Below are positions 7,741-17,473 of a stretch of 39,332 nt of DNA, one piece after another. The DNA is from Geitlerinema sp. PCC 9228 (lineage in GTDB: Bacteria > Cyanobacteriota > Cyanobacteriia > Cyanobacteriales > PCC-9228): contig NZ_LNDC01000016.1 of the NCBI RefSeq assembly GCF_001870905.1, forward strand, positions 1-39,332, given 5' to 3'. The position numbers and the translations under genes are program-made. The notes beneath the pieces were generated by a model that had not been told where the DNA came from, searched no databases, and worked only from the letters and a program-made list of their open reading frames with translations. Each line of letters begins with the position of its first letter. The first letter of the stretch is position 1.

Positions 7741-8684
7741 CCATTTACGAACAAGGTGCCTCTGACAAATCTCAAGCAGCAGAAAGTGCCTACAAAATCG
7801 ACCTTTCCCATCGCTATCTCATCGATAACGTTTTTGCCTTTTTTACCTGGCTAGCTGTCGCGATCGCAATTTTTGTCCTGTTGGTCTTGCTTTGGGACGT
7901 GTTTAGCGACGGTTTTGGGCGTCTCAACTGGCAGTTTCTAAACAGCTTTCCCTCGCGCAAACCCGAACAAGCCGGCATTTTATCCGCTCTGGTAGGCACC
8001 ATTTGGGTCATGGTCACCGTAGCCATTATTACCTTCCCCATCGGTGTAGGAGCAGGGATTTATTTGGAAGAATTCGCCGGCAACACTTGGTTCGCCAAAC
8101 TCGTTGAGGTGAACATCAACAACCTGGCAGGCGTACCTTCTATTATTTACGGATTGCTGGGGCTGCAAGTATTTGTGCGTTTGTTGGGGACCGTTCCCGA
8201 ACAAGCTTTTGGCGTTAACTTAACCGGCGGCCGCAGCATACTTTCTGGTGCCCTTACCCTTTCCCTACTTGTATTGCCTATTGTGATTGTGGCCACCCGG
8301 GAATCCTTGCGTGCCGTTCCTGATAGCTTGCGCCAAGCTGGATACGCCCTAGGAGGTACCCGCTGGCAGGTGGTCCGGGAACACGTCTTTCCCTTGGCTT
8401 TGCCCGGCATCATGACCGGTACGATTTTGGCACTTTCCCGCGCCATCGGCGAAACCGCACCATTGATCACCATTGGTGCGTTGACTTTTGTTTCGTTCCT
8501 GCCAGAAGGACTGCGGGATTCCTTTACTGTATTGCCCATTCAAATTTTCAACTGGGTCAGCCGTCCCCAGAAAGAATTTCACACCAACAGTGCTGCCGGC
8601 ATTATCGTTTTGCTGGTGGTGTTGCTGCTGATGAACGCCACTGCGGTTTTAATCCGCAACAAGTTCCAGAAGAAAGTGACGTAA
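7737..8684 (+). CDS. pstA: Phosphate ABC transporter permease PstA
   Basis: Second permease of the Pst complex, 315 residues. The N-terminal 30 residues are cytosolic, followed by a transmembrane helix (about 36-58) and more membrane segments; the coupling loop ALGGTRWQVVREHVFPLALPG matches the binding-protein-dependent transport permease signature. The start ATG at 7737 overlaps the pstC stop codon and has a strong ribosome site, GGGAGGA at 7724-7730, six bases upstream. Length and position are standard for PstA. A 171-base spacer separates it from pstB. Confidence 0.92.
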   Translation: MTIYEQGASDKSQAAESAYKIDLSHRYLIDNVFAFFTWLAVAIAIFVLLVLLWDVFSDGFGRLNWQFLNSFPSRKPEQAGILSALVGTIWVMVTVAIITFPIGVGAGIYLEEFAGNTWFAKLVEVNINNLAGVPSIIYGLLGLQVFVRLLGTVPEQAFGVNLTGGRSILSGALTLSLLVLPIVIVATRESLRAVPDSLRQAGYALGGTRWQVVREHVFPLALPGIMTGTILALSRAIGETAPLITIGALTFVSFLPEGLRDSFTVLPIQIFNWVSRPQKEFHTNSAAGIIVLLVVLLLMNATAVLIRNKFQKKVT

Positions 8685-8855
8685 ACCGACATCCAAAACA
8701 GCATCTACAACTGTTCCCTGCGGATGGCTAGTCAAACGCGACCAAAACTTGCAGCTACTATCTTTAGCTATCTTGGGTATCGGTCGCAGCCATGCCGCAG
8801 GTGAGGACAAATCCCTACATCCTACTGTCAACAAGGAGAGGAGTACTGCCGTCCT

Positions 8856-9674
8856 ATGCAAGACAAACACAATCCAACAGTAACAGACGCTACCACCACC
8901 GAGCCGGTTCTGCAGGCTGAAAATGTTGCCGTGTACTACAACAATGTTTTGGCCCTGCGGGATGTGAACATGGACATCCCTCCCAACCAAGTCACTGCTT
9001 TAATCGGTCCTTCCGGATGCGGGAAAAGTACCCTCCTGCGCTGCTTCAATCGCATGAACGATCTGATTGAGGGAGCGCGGGTGGAAGGAAAAATTACCTT
9101 TGAAGGACGGGATATCCACGACCGCAAGCTCGATCCAGTGGACCTACGCCGCCGTGTCGGCATGGTGTTCCAAAAACCCAACCCTTTCCCCAAATCCATT
9201 TACGAAAATATTGCCTTTGGTGCCCGCATTAACGGCTATCAGGGAGATATTTCCGAATTGGTAGAAACCTCCCTCAAGCAAGCAGCCATTTGGGAAGAAG
9301 TTAAAGATAAGCTCAAAGACAACGGTTTGTCCCTCTCTGGCGGTCAGCAACAGCGCCTTTGCATCGCCCGCGCGATCGCCATTCAGCCGGATGTTATCCT
9401 CATGGACGAACCCTGCTCTGCCCTCGACCCCATTTCCACCCTCCGTATTGAAGAACTAATCAGCGATTTGAAGGAACGGTACACCATCGTCATCGTTACC
9501 CACAACATGCAACAAGCATCCCGGGTATCGGACTGGACAGCTTTCTTCAACGCCGAACTTAGGGATACCGGTAACAAAGCTGGGTATTTGGTCGAGTTCG
9601 ACCGCACCGAAACCATCTTCCACAATCCCCAAGAAAAAGCAACTCAAGACTACGTAACCGGACGCTTTGGCTAG
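8856..9674 (+). CDS. pstB: Phosphate ABC transporter ATPase PstB
   Basis: ATP-binding subunit that powers phosphate import on the cytosolic face of the membrane. The 272-residue protein has all ABC motifs: Walker [10 protein letters not shown] (51-59), Q-loop in [10 protein letters not shown] (103-112), signature LSGGQQQRL (160-168), Walker B ILMDEP (181-186) and the switch His216. The NPFP stretch is characteristic of PstB. A rich ribosome site, AAGGAGAGGAG, lies about twelve bases before the ATG, rather far, yet no nearer in-frame start exists. It ends the pst transport genes; terminator-like hairpins follow before sphR. A short N-terminal extension precedes the ABC domain. Confidence 0.94.
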   Translation: MQDKHNPTVTDATTTEPVLQAENVAVYYNNVLALRDVNMDIPPNQVTALIGPSGCGKSTLLRCFNRMNDLIEGARVEGKITFEGRDIHDRKLDPVDLRRRVGMVFQKPNPFPKSIYENIAFGARINGYQGDISELVETSLKQAAIWEEVKDKLKDNGLSLSGGQQQRLCIARAIAIQPDVILMDEPCSALDPISTLRIEELISDLKERYTIVIVTHNMQQASRVSDWTAFFNAELRDTGNKAGYLVEFDRTETIFHNPQEKATQDYVTGRFG

Positions 9675-9727
9675 AGGGAAAACCATTTCAACCGCTCTGA
9701 TAGACTCTTGCCCTCTAGTCTATTTCT
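9671..9727 (+). terminator. Candidate terminator after pstB
   Basis: Two competing inverted repeats overlap here. CTAGAGGG (9671-9678, including the pstB stop codon) can pair with CCCTCTAG (9711-9718), and TAGACT (9701-9706) can pair with AGTCTA (9717-9722), followed by TTTCTTG. The second looks like a short intrinsic terminator with a weak stem. It may end or attenuate the pst transcript. Confidence 0.45.
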
Positions 9728-9865
9728 TGCCCTTCCAGACGCAAGCTGAGATAGCCCATTTTCGGGAAGTTCTCCTGCCTGAAAGCAACAAGCTGGACCG
9801 AGGAGCTGATGTCACTATCCACCGATTGTTTCCCATTTAACACCCTCTAGAGCTTCTATAACTTG

Positions 9866-9885
9866 GGTTTGCTCGTTAGCAAACC
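9866..9885 (+). terminator. Perfect 8-bp hairpin upstream of sphR
   Basis: GGTTTGCT (9866-9873) pairs perfectly with AGCAAACC (9878-9885) around a CGTT loop; ATCCGTTGTTTTCCC follows. This could be an intrinsic terminator separating the pst genes from the sensor genes, or a leader structure for sphR, whose start is 20 to 47 bases downstream. Confidence 0.5.
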
Positions 9886-9931
9886 ATCCGTTGTTTTCCC
9901 TTAAGTGGATGTCCGCCTAAATACTGGAACC

Positions 9932-10684
9932 ATGTTAACTGTAGAATCAACCAACAGCGTGTCCAAGCCAGAGCTGGGACAAACCAATAGCATTTTGATC
10001 GTGGAAGATGAGGATCTCATTCGAGATGTCGTCACCTTAGCTCTGCAAGGGGAAGGGTACGAAGTGTCCGTGGCTGCCGATGGCAACGAGGCGCTTGCGA
10101 AAATTCAAGATACGGAAGCGCCTCAAGGAGAATTTCCCTTCGATTTAATTGTGCTGGACATCATGATTCCACAGGTAAATGGGTTGGATTTGTGTCGATT
10201 GTTACGGCATCAGGGAAATCCCGTGCCCATTCTGATTCTCAGTGCCAAAAGTAGCGAAAACGATCGCGTTTTGGGATTGGAAGTGGGTGCTGATGATTAT
10301 ATCACCAAACCTTTTAGCATGCGGGAGTTGGTGGCTCGCTGCCGTGCTTTGTTGCGCCGCCAGCATCTGTACCAGGGGAACCAACCACAGTTGCTTCAGT
10401 TTGGCGATATTGTACTATCTCCCCACGAATGTCGGGTATCGGTGCGTGGCAAGGAAATTAGCCTCTCTCCTAAAGAGTTCCGGCTGTTGGAGCTGTTCCT
10501 AAGTTCGCCGCGCCGGGTGTGGTCGCGCGATCAGCTCCTCGATCGGATTTGGGGAGCTGATTTTGTCGGCGATAGCAAAACTGTAGATGTGCATATCCGC
10601 TGGTTGCGCGAGAAAATTGAAGCCGATCCTTCCCAACCTCAATACATTGTTACTGTTCGCGGTTTTGGCTATCGTTTGGGGTAG
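9932..10684 (+). CDS. sphR: OmpR-family response regulator SphR (PhoB-like)
   Basis: DNA-binding response regulator predicted to switch on the phosphate regulon. From ATG 9932 it has 250 residues; a GTG at 9905 would add nine. The receiver domain shows the acidic pocket VEDED, the phospho-acceptor Asp76 in LDIMIPQ, and the conserved Lys in ITKPF. The C-terminal half is a winged-helix domain of the OmpR/PhoB class (SPKEFRLLELF and the recognition region SKTVDVHIRWLREKIE). Its place directly after pstSCAB and before a histidine kinase, with phoU beyond, supports SphR rather than another OmpR regulator. The likely targets are the Pho boxes near 5026 and 12365. Confidence 0.85.
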   Translation: MLTVESTNSVSKPELGQTNSILIVEDEDLIRDVVTLALQGEGYEVSVAADGNEALAKIQDTEAPQGEFPFDLIVLDIMIPQVNGLDLCRLLRHQGNPVPILILSAKSSENDRVLGLEVGADDYITKPFSMRELVARCRALLRRQHLYQGNQPQLLQFGDIVLSPHECRVSVRGKEISLSPKEFRLLELFLSSPRRVWSRDQLLDRIWGADFVGDSKTVDVHIRWLREKIEADPSQPQYIVTVRGFGYRLG

Positions 10685-10800
10685 AAAATCGTTCCCTACC
10701 CAATTGACTGGCAGTCGCAAAAAGACAACTGCGAACGTGCGCCGATTCCTAACGTACAATGAAACTACGTTGGAGGATCGCCTGTTCGTGAGGACAAGCC

Positions 10801-12150
10801 ATGGGTGTAGGGTTTTTCATTCTCGGGTTGGCTTTGGGGTTGGGAATTGGTGTCGTGCTCTATTTTCGGCACAACCGCCAAGTACAACGTTTGTTACAGG
10901 AGTTGCAACGGGAAACCACAGACAATTCGCTACCGGATTTGGCTCGCTTGCGGCGCGGTATTTATTTAACCAACCAACAAAAGCAACAATTGCAACAAGA
11001 GTTGCATAACTGGCAGCAGATTTTACAACAAGCGCCTATTGGCTACCTACAAGTAGACGAAGAAAACCAATTGCTCTGGTGTAACGATCGCGCGCGGGAA
11101 CTGTTGGAAATTCACCGCTGGCAGGAGGGGCAAGTTTGCTTGCTGCTGAAGGTGGTCCGTTCCTACGAACTCGATCGCACCATCGAACAAACCCGCCGCC
11201 AACAGGAATCGCAAACGTTGGAGTGGTCGTTTTATCCTTCACGGGTTCGCGAAACAACTGATATGGAAACTCGTGCTCAAGCTTCGCCACCGCCGCGATC
11301 GCGAGCTTTACGCGCTACGACGATCCTGCTACCCAACGCTCAGGTGGGTGTGTTTGTGGAAGACCGTCAGGAAGTGATTTCCCTATCCCAAGACCGGGAA
11401 CAGTGGTTTTCAGAGCTGGCACACGAACTCAAAACCCCACTAACCTCGATTCGTTTGGTCTCGGAAACCCTGCAAAGCAATTTGGATGCCCCCCTGCGGG
11501 AATGGGTGGACCGCATGTTGGTGGAAATTAATCGCTTGATTCAGTTGGTGCAGGATTGGTTGGAACTGTCTCAAATTGCTAGAAATGGCGATCGCAGTTT
11601 TAAACAGGAACCTGTAGATTTACCCAGTTTGTTGCGTTCGGTTTGGCAAACCCTCGAACCCATTGCGGCTTCTAAGGAATTGGAATTTTCCTATCAAGGA
11701 GCGCAAAAATTGCTGGTAGATGCGGATGAAGCGCGCTTGCATCGGGCGTTTTTGAATATTTTTGATAATAGTATTGGCTATACGCCCAACGGCGGTACGA
11801 TTCAAGTGAAGGTAACGCCTTTGCCGGAAAAAAATCCCAGTTGGGTGCAGGTGGATGTGATTGATTCTGGATGTGGTTTTTCGGAAGCGGAACTTCCCCG
11901 TATTTTTGACCGTCTCTACCGCGGCGAAACTTCCCGCCATCGCCCTTCGGCCAGCCAACCAGATGCAGAATCTTCGTCGAGCGGTAGTGGTTTGGGATTG
12001 ACCATCGTACAGGAGATTATCCAGGCGCATGGTGGCTCGATTACCGCTAGCAACCATCCGGAAACTGGAGGCGCTTGGTTGCAAATTCAACTGCTGGCAA
12101 GCGAGGAAATTGATCGGGAAACCAGCGATCGCTCTGCTCAAGATGAATAG
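10801..12150 (+). CDS. sphS: Phosphate-sensing histidine kinase SphS (PhoR-like)
   Basis: Membrane-anchored sensor kinase, 449 residues, predicted to phosphorylate SphR when phosphate is scarce. A single N-terminal hydrophobic helix (about 4-22) is followed by a cytosolic coiled region, a PAS-like domain (about 72-140, containing QQAPIGYLQVDEENQLLWCN), the HisKA helix with phospho-acceptor His208 in SELAHELKTPLT, and an ATPase domain with the N-box IFDNSIGYTP, DSGCGF and GSGLGL. A Ser/Pro-rich insert of about 15 residues lies before the GSGLGL motif. One short membrane segment without a large periplasmic domain suits a kinase controlled through Pst and PhoU. It starts 116 bases after sphR. 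Confidence 0.87.
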   Translation: MGVGFFILGLALGLGIGVVLYFRHNRQVQRLLQELQRETTDNSLPDLARLRRGIYLTNQQKQQLQQELHNWQQILQQAPIGYLQVDEENQLLWCNDRARELLEIHRWQEGQVCLLLKVVRSYELDRTIEQTRRQQESQTLEWSFYPSRVRETTDMETRAQASPPPRSRALRATTILLPNAQVGVFVEDRQEVISLSQDREQWFSELAHELKTPLTSIRLVSETLQSNLDAPLREWVDRMLVEINRLIQLVQDWLELSQIARNGDRSFKQEPVDLPSLLRSVWQTLEPIAASKELEFSYQGAQKLLVDADEARLHRAFLNIFDNSIGYTPNGGTIQVKVTPLPEKNPSWVQVDVIDSGCGFSEAELPRIFDRLYRGETSRHRPSASQPDAESSSSGSGLGLTIVQEIIQAHGGSITASNHPETGGAWLQIQLLASEEIDRETSDRSAQDE

Positions 12151-12575
12151 GCAAGGAGCAAGAGAATTTATCTGCAAAAATAATTGTGCGATCGCTAGTT
12201 GCTAGGAATCCTAACAGCCGAGGCAGTCAGAATTTTCAGTGCTAGAATAAAGAGAAAAACAATCGATCCCCATAATTTGTTGGCATTTTATAGATGTTTT
12301 CCAACCGTGCGATGGACCATTGAGTTACCCAATTGCCATAAATTTTTCGTGTTCTGGTGGGTTCCTTAACATTTTTTTTATTTTGATTGTTTATAGTGAA
12401 AAATACTTTCTCGATCCAGCGGACCATTGTGCGACATACCCACCACATCCCTAGCTTTCATGAAGTGATGGCAAACGCCCTGCCACCAACGCGGAATCGA
12501 CCGTACGTCCCTAGCTAGATCGTTCCCATCATTTTGGTTGGGTCTGAAATTACTATACTTATTCTACATAAACTT
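12151..12575. other. Intergenic region between sphS and phoU
   Basis: About 425 AT-rich bases. A minus-strand frame at 12242-12448 has no recognisable character. The region contains a Pho-box-like tandem repeat (12365-12383) with a -10-like element, listed separately, and presumably serves as the phoU promoter. No RNA gene was recognised. Confidence 0.5.
12365..12397 (+). promoter_or_regulatory. Candidate Pho box and -10 element upstream of phoU
   Basis: CTTAACAT (12365-12372) and TTTTATTT (12376-12383) are separated by three bases; each matches the PyTTAAPyPyT unit at 7 of 8 positions. TATAGT at 12392-12397 could be the -10 box, eight bases after the second unit, the same spacing as upstream of pstS. 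The second unit lies in an AT-rich run, so chance is possible. The phoU start is about 180 bases downstream. Confidence 0.4.
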
Positions 12576-13274
12576 ATGTCTCTCGACCGAGAACAACCAC
12601 CAGCCGTCAATTTTGGGGGGTTTCAAGCAGCTTCCGAACGCCGCACTTTTGAACGCCAGCTAACCCGCCTGGAACGAGATGTTCTGCTTATGGGCGCTCT
12701 CGTTGAGAATGCCTGTCGTTTGAGCCATCAGGCTTTGTTCGAGCGGGATTTGGATGCTGCCCGCGAAATTGTTACCGTTGACGAACAGATCGACCGCTAC
12801 TACCGACAAATCGAAGCGGATTGCCTGTTGGTCATGACCCTCCAACATCCCACCGCCCAAGATTCGCGATTATTGGGTGCCTTCATGCAACTAGTACGCG
12901 ATTTGGAACGCATCGGCGACTACGCCGAAGACCTCGCCGAAATCGCCGTAAAGTTATTTCCCTACCCCGTACACGAGTGTATGGGGGAAATTGAAGCCAT
13001 GTCCAACTGCGCCCAAGGTATGCTTTCTGAGTGTTTGGTAGCTTTAACAGAACTGGATGCGGAAGCTGGCAGCAAACTCAAAGAGCAAGATTCTACCGTT
13101 GACCAGGCCTACGAAAAGCTCTATCGCCGCCTCGCCTACCAACGGGATGTGAAAGGCAGCATCGAACCCCTGCTGTTGCTCACCTTAACCATCCGCCATT
13201 TAGAAAGAATGGCCGATCACGCCACCAACGTTGGGCAGCGCGTTTCTTATATTGTTACCGGTCGCCGGGGATGA
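12576..13274 (+). CDS. phoU: Phosphate signalling regulator PhoU (SphU-like)
   Basis: Accessory protein that links the Pst transporter to the sensor kinase and holds the Pho response down when phosphate is ample. From ATG 12576 the protein has 232 residues made of two PhoU repeats of three helices each. The metal-binding pattern E/D-x-x-x-D is visible in LVRDLERIGDYAEDLAE and, in the second repeat, LTIRHLERMADHATNVGQRV. A TTG at 12534 would add 14 residues that do not look like PhoU. There is no clear Shine-Dalgarno sequence. It completes the phosphate block and is convergent with rpaA. Confidence 0.9.
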   Translation: MSLDREQPPAVNFGGFQAASERRTFERQLTRLERDVLLMGALVENACRLSHQALFERDLDAAREIVTVDEQIDRYYRQIEADCLLVMTLQHPTAQDSRLLGAFMQLVRDLERIGDYAEDLAEIAVKLFPYPVHECMGEIEAMSNCAQGMLSECLVALTELDAEAGSKLKEQDSTVDQAYEKLYRRLAYQRDVKGSIEPLLLLTLTIRHLERMADHATNVGQRVSYIVTGRRG

Positions 13275-13355
13275 TGCGTGGGGAGAACCTGCTTGCAAGG
13301 CGAACTTTACCAGCAGCATCGAAAAAAAAGTTCCCCCCAAGCAGCCACCCCAGAC

Positions 13356-14138
13356 TTATTCTTGAACGGCATCCGCCTGTTTGGCTTTTTCTTCGCTCGC
13401 GTGGGAATTGCCAGAATTGCCATTGCTAGCTTCCGTTTCCGGAGGCAACTCCAAGCAGTAACCAGCACCGTAAACCGTTTTAATATAGCGCGGGTGACGT
13501 GGGTCCGGTTCTAATTTGGTGCGTAAGTGGCGCACGTGGACGCGGATGGTCTCAATATCATCATCCGGTTCGTATCCCCAAACTTCCCGGAGGATTTCGC
13601 TGGGAGAAACCGTTTGACCGTGACGCTGTAGCAAACAGTGAAGCAGCTCAAATTCTAAATGAGTGAGTTTTACCGTTTGATTGAACCAAATGGCCTCAAA
13701 CCGTTCTGGTACTAGGGTAAGCGCTCCATAGTTAAGAATCTCCGAATGCTTGGCCGCTTGGGGAATGCGATCGGTACGCCGTAGCAACGCTCTTACTCGA
13801 GCCAGCATTTCCTCAATCTCAAAAGGTTTAGTGAGGTAGTCGTCGGCACCAGAGTTAAATCCTTCTACTTTATCTTGGGTTTGACCCAAAGCAGTGAGCA
13901 TCAAAACCGGAATTTCCGCCGTACGCTCGTCGCGACGAAGGCGTTGGCAAACCGTAAATCCATCCACTTGGGGCAGCATGAGGTCCAGGACAATTAGGTC
14001 AGGAACGATCTGGAGAGCCAAAGCTTGTCCTTTAATCCCATCTTTGGCTTGACTGACCTCGTAACCTGCCATTTCTAAATTGACAGATACCAGTTCTAAA
14101 ACCGCAGGATCGTCATCGATGACAAGAATTCGGGGCAT
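13356..14138 (-). CDS. rpaA: Response regulator RpaA (OmpR family)
   Basis: Two-domain response regulator, 260 residues. Receiver domain: IDDD pocket, phospho-acceptor Asp52 in LDLMLPQ, Thr82 and Lys104 (LTKPF). C-terminal winged helix about 130-235, ending [14 protein letters not shown]. The segments [19 protein letters not shown] and [18 protein letters not shown] are what I recognise as RpaA rather than RpaB; RpaA is the master output regulator of the circadian clock through SasA and CikA, and was first described in phycobilisome association. A Ser/Glu/Ala-rich tail of about 25 residues follows the winged helix. The gene is convergent with phoU, with only 81 bases between stops. The start is ATG at 14138. 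Confidence 0.82.
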   Translation of the reverse strand: MPRILVIDDDPAVLELVSVNLEMAGYEVSQAKDGIKGQALALQIVPDLIVLDLMLPQVDGFTVCQRLRRDERTAEIPVLMLTALGQTQDKVEGFNSGADDYLTKPFEIEEMLARVRALLRRTDRIPQAAKHSEILNYGALTLVPERFEAIWFNQTVKLTHLEFELLHCLLQRHGQTVSPSEILREVWGYEPDDDIETIRVHVRHLRTKLEPDPRHPRYIKTVYGAGYCLELPPETEASNGNSGNSHASEEKAKQADAVQE

Positions 14139-14284
14139 CTTTAAAGATTTTTTACTACAGGCTGCAGTAGAGAGCTCTTAACGAACTCCAACAAATACAA
14201 GCACTATCTTGTAAAGATTATACGCAATATTTTATATTTCTTTCCAAATTGTTTTCAAAAATCCACATATGGGGGTCGGGGGTC

Positions 14285-14333
14285 GGGGCATGGGAGACCA
14301 AAATCAATTTACTTCCTGAATCTCCCAATCCCC
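14285..14333 (-). terminator. G/C-rich inverted repeat downstream of ilvD
   Basis: GGGG-CA-TGGGAG (14285-14296) pairs with CTCCCA-AT-CCCC (14322-14333) across a 2-by-2 internal loop and a 25-base loop. It lies 40 to 90 bases past the ilvD stop on the minus strand. There is no T-run after the stem on that strand, so it is a possible terminator or mRNA 3-prime stabiliser. The bases that follow (14334-14362) contain CTCGGTAC strings like those flanking the array before mutY. Confidence 0.45.
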
Positions 14334-14370
14334 CACGCTCCGACGCTCGGTACCCTCGATACGCAAAAAA

Positions 14371-16047
14371 CTAGTCGCCGGTTACGGCCCCTTTACTACT
14401 AGAACCTACCAACTTGGCATACTTCGCCAGAACCCCTTTGGTATATCGGAGTTGGGGGGGATTCCAGTTTTGCCGGCGTTTTTCTAGCTCTGGTTCGGAG
14501 ATGTTAAGTTGCAGCAATCCTTGGTAGGCATCGATGGTGATGCTGTCGCCCTCTTCCACTAGGGCAATGGTACCGCCAACGGCAGCTTCGGGTGCCACGT
14601 GACCGACCACCATGCCATAGGTACCACCGGAAAAACGACCGTCGGTAATCAATCCCACCGAATCTCCCAAACCGGCACCAATAATTGCTGAAGTGGGGGC
14701 GAGCATTTCCCGCATCCCCGGTCCGCCTTTGGGACCTTCGTAGCGGATGACTACAATGTTGCCAGCTTTGATTTCGCCGTTGAGAATGGCTTGCAAGCAG
14801 TCTTCTTCCGATTCAAATACCCGAGCCGTTCCGGTGATAGCAGGATTTTTCACGCCGCTAATTTTGGCGACGGCCCCTTCTTCGGCTAAATTGCCTTTGA
14901 GAACCACCAAGTGCCCTTTGGGATATAAAGGTTGGTCGAACGGGCGGATAATATCTTGGTCGGCTGGTGGGGTATCGGGAATGCCTTCTAGAACTTCAGC
15001 TAGGGTTTGACCGGTGATGGTGAGGGTATCCGAGTGGAGCAAACCGTTGGCTAGCAAGATTTTCATGACTTGGGGAATGCCGCCAACTTGGTGCAGATCG
15101 ACAATGACGTAGCGACCGCTGGGTTTTAAGTCGCAGATGACCGGTACGCGATCGCGAATGCGGATAAAATCATCCAAGGTCAATTCCACATCTGCCGCCT
15201 GGGCAAGGGCGAGCAAATGCAAAACCGCATTGGTGGAACCACCCACCGCCATCACTACTGAAATAGCATTTTCCAAACTCTTACGGGTAATTAAATCCCG
15301 CGGGCGAATTTGCTTGCGAATCGCCTCCAACAAAGCCTTTCCAGAAGCTTCGGCACTCTCAGCTTTTTCTGCATCTTCCGCCGCCATCGTGGAAGAATAG
15401 GGCAAACTCAGCCCCATCACCTCCAACGCCGAAGACATGGTATTGGCGGTGAACATGCCGCCACAAGAGCCAGCCCCCGGACAAGCATTGCGTTCTACAG
15501 CCACCAGTTCCGAACTGTCAATTTGACCCGAACTATACTGACCCACAGCCTCAAAAGCACTAACAATGGTTAAATCTTTACCATCGTGATGCCCCGGTTT
15601 GATGGTTCCCCCATACACAAAAACGGCAGGAATGTTCATACGTGCCATCGCGATCGCGGCACCGGGCATATTTTTATCGCAGCCGCCAATTGCCAACACG
15701 CCATCCACCGATTGCGCATTGCACACCGTCTCAATAGAATCCGCAATCACCTCCCGGGAAACCAGCGAATATTTCATCCCCTCGGTTCCCATGGAGATGC
15801 CATCGCTCACCGTGATGGTGCCAAACATCTGGGGCATGCCTCCAGCTTCAGAAACGCCAGCCATGGAGCGTTCGGCTAGCTGGTTCAATCCCATATTACA
15901 AGGGGTAATGGTACTGTACCCGTTGGCAATTCCCACAATGGGTTTGGTAAAGTCGCTGTCTTCAAAGCCGACAGCTCGTAGCATGGCTCGGTTGGGGGTT
16001 CGTTGCGCCCCTTCAGTAATGGCTTTGCTTCGATAGTTTTCTGGCAT
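14371..16047 (-). CDS. ilvD: Dihydroxy-acid dehydratase IlvD
   Basis: Iron-sulphur enzyme of branched-chain amino acid synthesis that dehydrates 2,3-dihydroxy-isovalerate and the isoleucine analogue to the 2-keto acids. The 558-residue length is normal. Cluster ligands are visible as Cys50 (TPCN), Cys123 in [10 protein letters not shown] and Cys195 in [14 protein letters not shown]; the late signature [17 protein letters not shown] is also present near residue 455. The start is ATG at 16047. It is monocistronic here; no other ilv gene is adjacent. A G/C-rich inverted repeat downstream may end the transcript. Confidence 0.95.
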   Translation of the reverse strand: MPENYRSKAITEGAQRTPNRAMLRAVGFEDSDFTKPIVGIANGYSTITPCNMGLNQLAERSMAGVSEAGGMPQMFGTITVSDGISMGTEGMKYSLVSREVIADSIETVCNAQSVDGVLAIGGCDKNMPGAAIAMARMNIPAVFVYGGTIKPGHHDGKDLTIVSAFEAVGQYSSGQIDSSELVAVERNACPGAGSCGGMFTANTMSSALEVMGLSLPYSSTMAAEDAEKAESAEASGKALLEAIRKQIRPRDLITRKSLENAISVVMAVGGSTNAVLHLLALAQAADVELTLDDFIRIRDRVPVICDLKPSGRYVIVDLHQVGGIPQVMKILLANGLLHSDTLTITGQTLAEVLEGIPDTPPADQDIIRPFDQPLYPKGHLVVLKGNLAEEGAVAKISGVKNPAITGTARVFESEEDCLQAILNGEIKAGNIVVIRYEGPKGGPGMREMLAPTSAIIGAGLGDSVGLITDGRFSGGTYGMVVGHVAPEAAVGGTIALVEEGDSITIDAYQGLLQLNISEPELEKRRQNWNPPQLRYTKGVLAKYAKLVGSSSKGAVTGD

Positions 16048-16568
16048 TTTTGCAGCTCCGGTTTGAAATCAATGAAAAAGTCAATCGATGGGAAAGATGC
16101 GGTGCCCCGCACGCGCCTTCGTGCGCGCAACCTCTCGTGTAGGAAAGTTCGATCTTGGCTAGATACGATGGTTGGCAAGAACATCGCTGGTGTCACCATC
16201 GGTTGCAGCAGTTGGCCAAGGTTCCCTGTCTGCGAGGCAATCGATTGAAAACTGACACTCTATTAATTTTCTCAAAACATTCCTACCTTGCTGCAGTTGA
16301 GGAGCAAACTGCAATACAAATTCATGGGTTTCTCAGAAAAGTGGCTGCTAGCGTGTGTTGGCTTCATCCTCTTGGCTAGGCATGATGAAGCGATAATAAT
16401 GGTGGTTTACCCAATAGAGACATGGAGCAGGAGGTTTCTCTATCTGGCGTAGCATCTAGGTAGTCTTTACCCGGTCGCTGCTGGCCGAAGCAGTAGAACG
16501 CAACAGAACATTAGAGAATTAGAGAAAATGTGGGAAGTTATCTTCGTGAAGCAACCAAAGGAACCAAA
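16048..16568. other. Intergenic region between ilvD and the pentapeptide gene
   Basis: About 520 bases between divergent genes. I see an 8-bp inverted repeat, GCTTCATC (16361-16368) with GATGAAGC (16384-16391), and a small GCACG/CGTGC hairpin near 16109-16125. Open frames here lack start signals and protein-like content. It should contain promoters for both flanking genes, but no clear boxes were recognised. Confidence 0.5.
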
Positions 16569-17420
16569 ATGAATCAAACCATCGATGCCAACGAGCTGCT
16601 CCGACAATATGCAGCGGGAGAACGGGATTTTCGCGGTATTGAAATTGCCAACGCCAATTTGAGAGGGGCCAACCTGCAAAATGCTAATCTCAAAGGTGCG
16701 GTGTTGCCCAATGTCAACTTGGTTGGGGCCAATCTGGCTGGGATTAACCTGCGGGAAGCCAAACTCACCGACAGCAAAATTCAGCAAGCCAACTGCCAAC
16801 AAGCCAATTTTATCGGCACGGATTTAACCAATGCCGACCTCAGCAACAGCCAAATGCAAGGGTGCAATCTCCGGGGAACCAATGCCCAATACGCCAATTT
16901 TAGCCATGCCAATTTGCAGGAAGCGACCCTCTGCGAAGCCGATCTCAGCTATGCCAATTTGGAGGTGGTGAATCTCAGCCATGCCAACTTGACCCGGACC
17001 AATTTAACCGGTGTCACCATGCGCAAAGCGATTTTGGAATCTGCCAATTTGACGGTGGCGCGGCTGACAGAAGCCAATTTAGAAGATTGTACGCTGACTA
17101 AGGCGTTTCTCAATAATGCCAATCTTCGGGATGCCAATTTATGCCGTACGGACCTCAGTTTTGCTAAGTTGAGCAGTGCCAACCTTGCCGGTGCTAACCT
17201 CAGCCATACCCAAATGCGTTTTACCAATGCCAGCTGGGCTACTTTGAGAGATAGTAATTTGCGGTCCTCGAGTTTGTTTCGCACCAATCTCAGTTGGTCC
17301 AATTTATCCAAAGCCGATTTGGGGAAAGCAGTTTTAATTGGGGCTAATATCAGAAAAACCAATTTTTCCAATGCCAATTTGGAGGAGACGATTATGCCAG
17401 AAGCGACGGAAAATGACTAA
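16569..17420 (+). CDS. Pentapeptide repeat protein
   Basis: A 283-residue protein almost wholly built of A(D/N)LxX pentapeptides from about residue 24 to 280, which would form a right-handed quadrilateral beta-helix. The N-terminal 20 residues (NQTIDANELLRQYAAGERDF) form a short helical cap of a kind common in cyanobacterial members. There is no signal peptide, membrane segment or second domain. The ATG at 16569 has AAGGAA seven bases upstream, preferred over an earlier frame start at 16530. Such proteins are abundant in cyanobacteria; some mimic DNA and protect gyrase, most have no known role. An AstE-like gene follows after 53 bases on the same strand, so the two may be co-transcribed. Confidence 0.9.
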   Translation: MNQTIDANELLRQYAAGERDFRGIEIANANLRGANLQNANLKGAVLPNVNLVGANLAGINLREAKLTDSKIQQANCQQANFIGTDLTNADLSNSQMQGCNLRGTNAQYANFSHANLQEATLCEADLSYANLEVVNLSHANLTRTNLTGVTMRKAILESANLTVARLTEANLEDCTLTKAFLNNANLRDANLCRTDLSFAKLSSANLAGANLSHTQMRFTNASWATLRDSNLRSSSLFRTNLSWSNLSKADLGKAVLIGANIRKTNFSNANLEETIMPEATEND

Positions 17421-17473
17421 ACTACAATAGGCAAGCGCCCCCTTTGGGCTTATAGCTGGTTAGGGGGAAGCAC

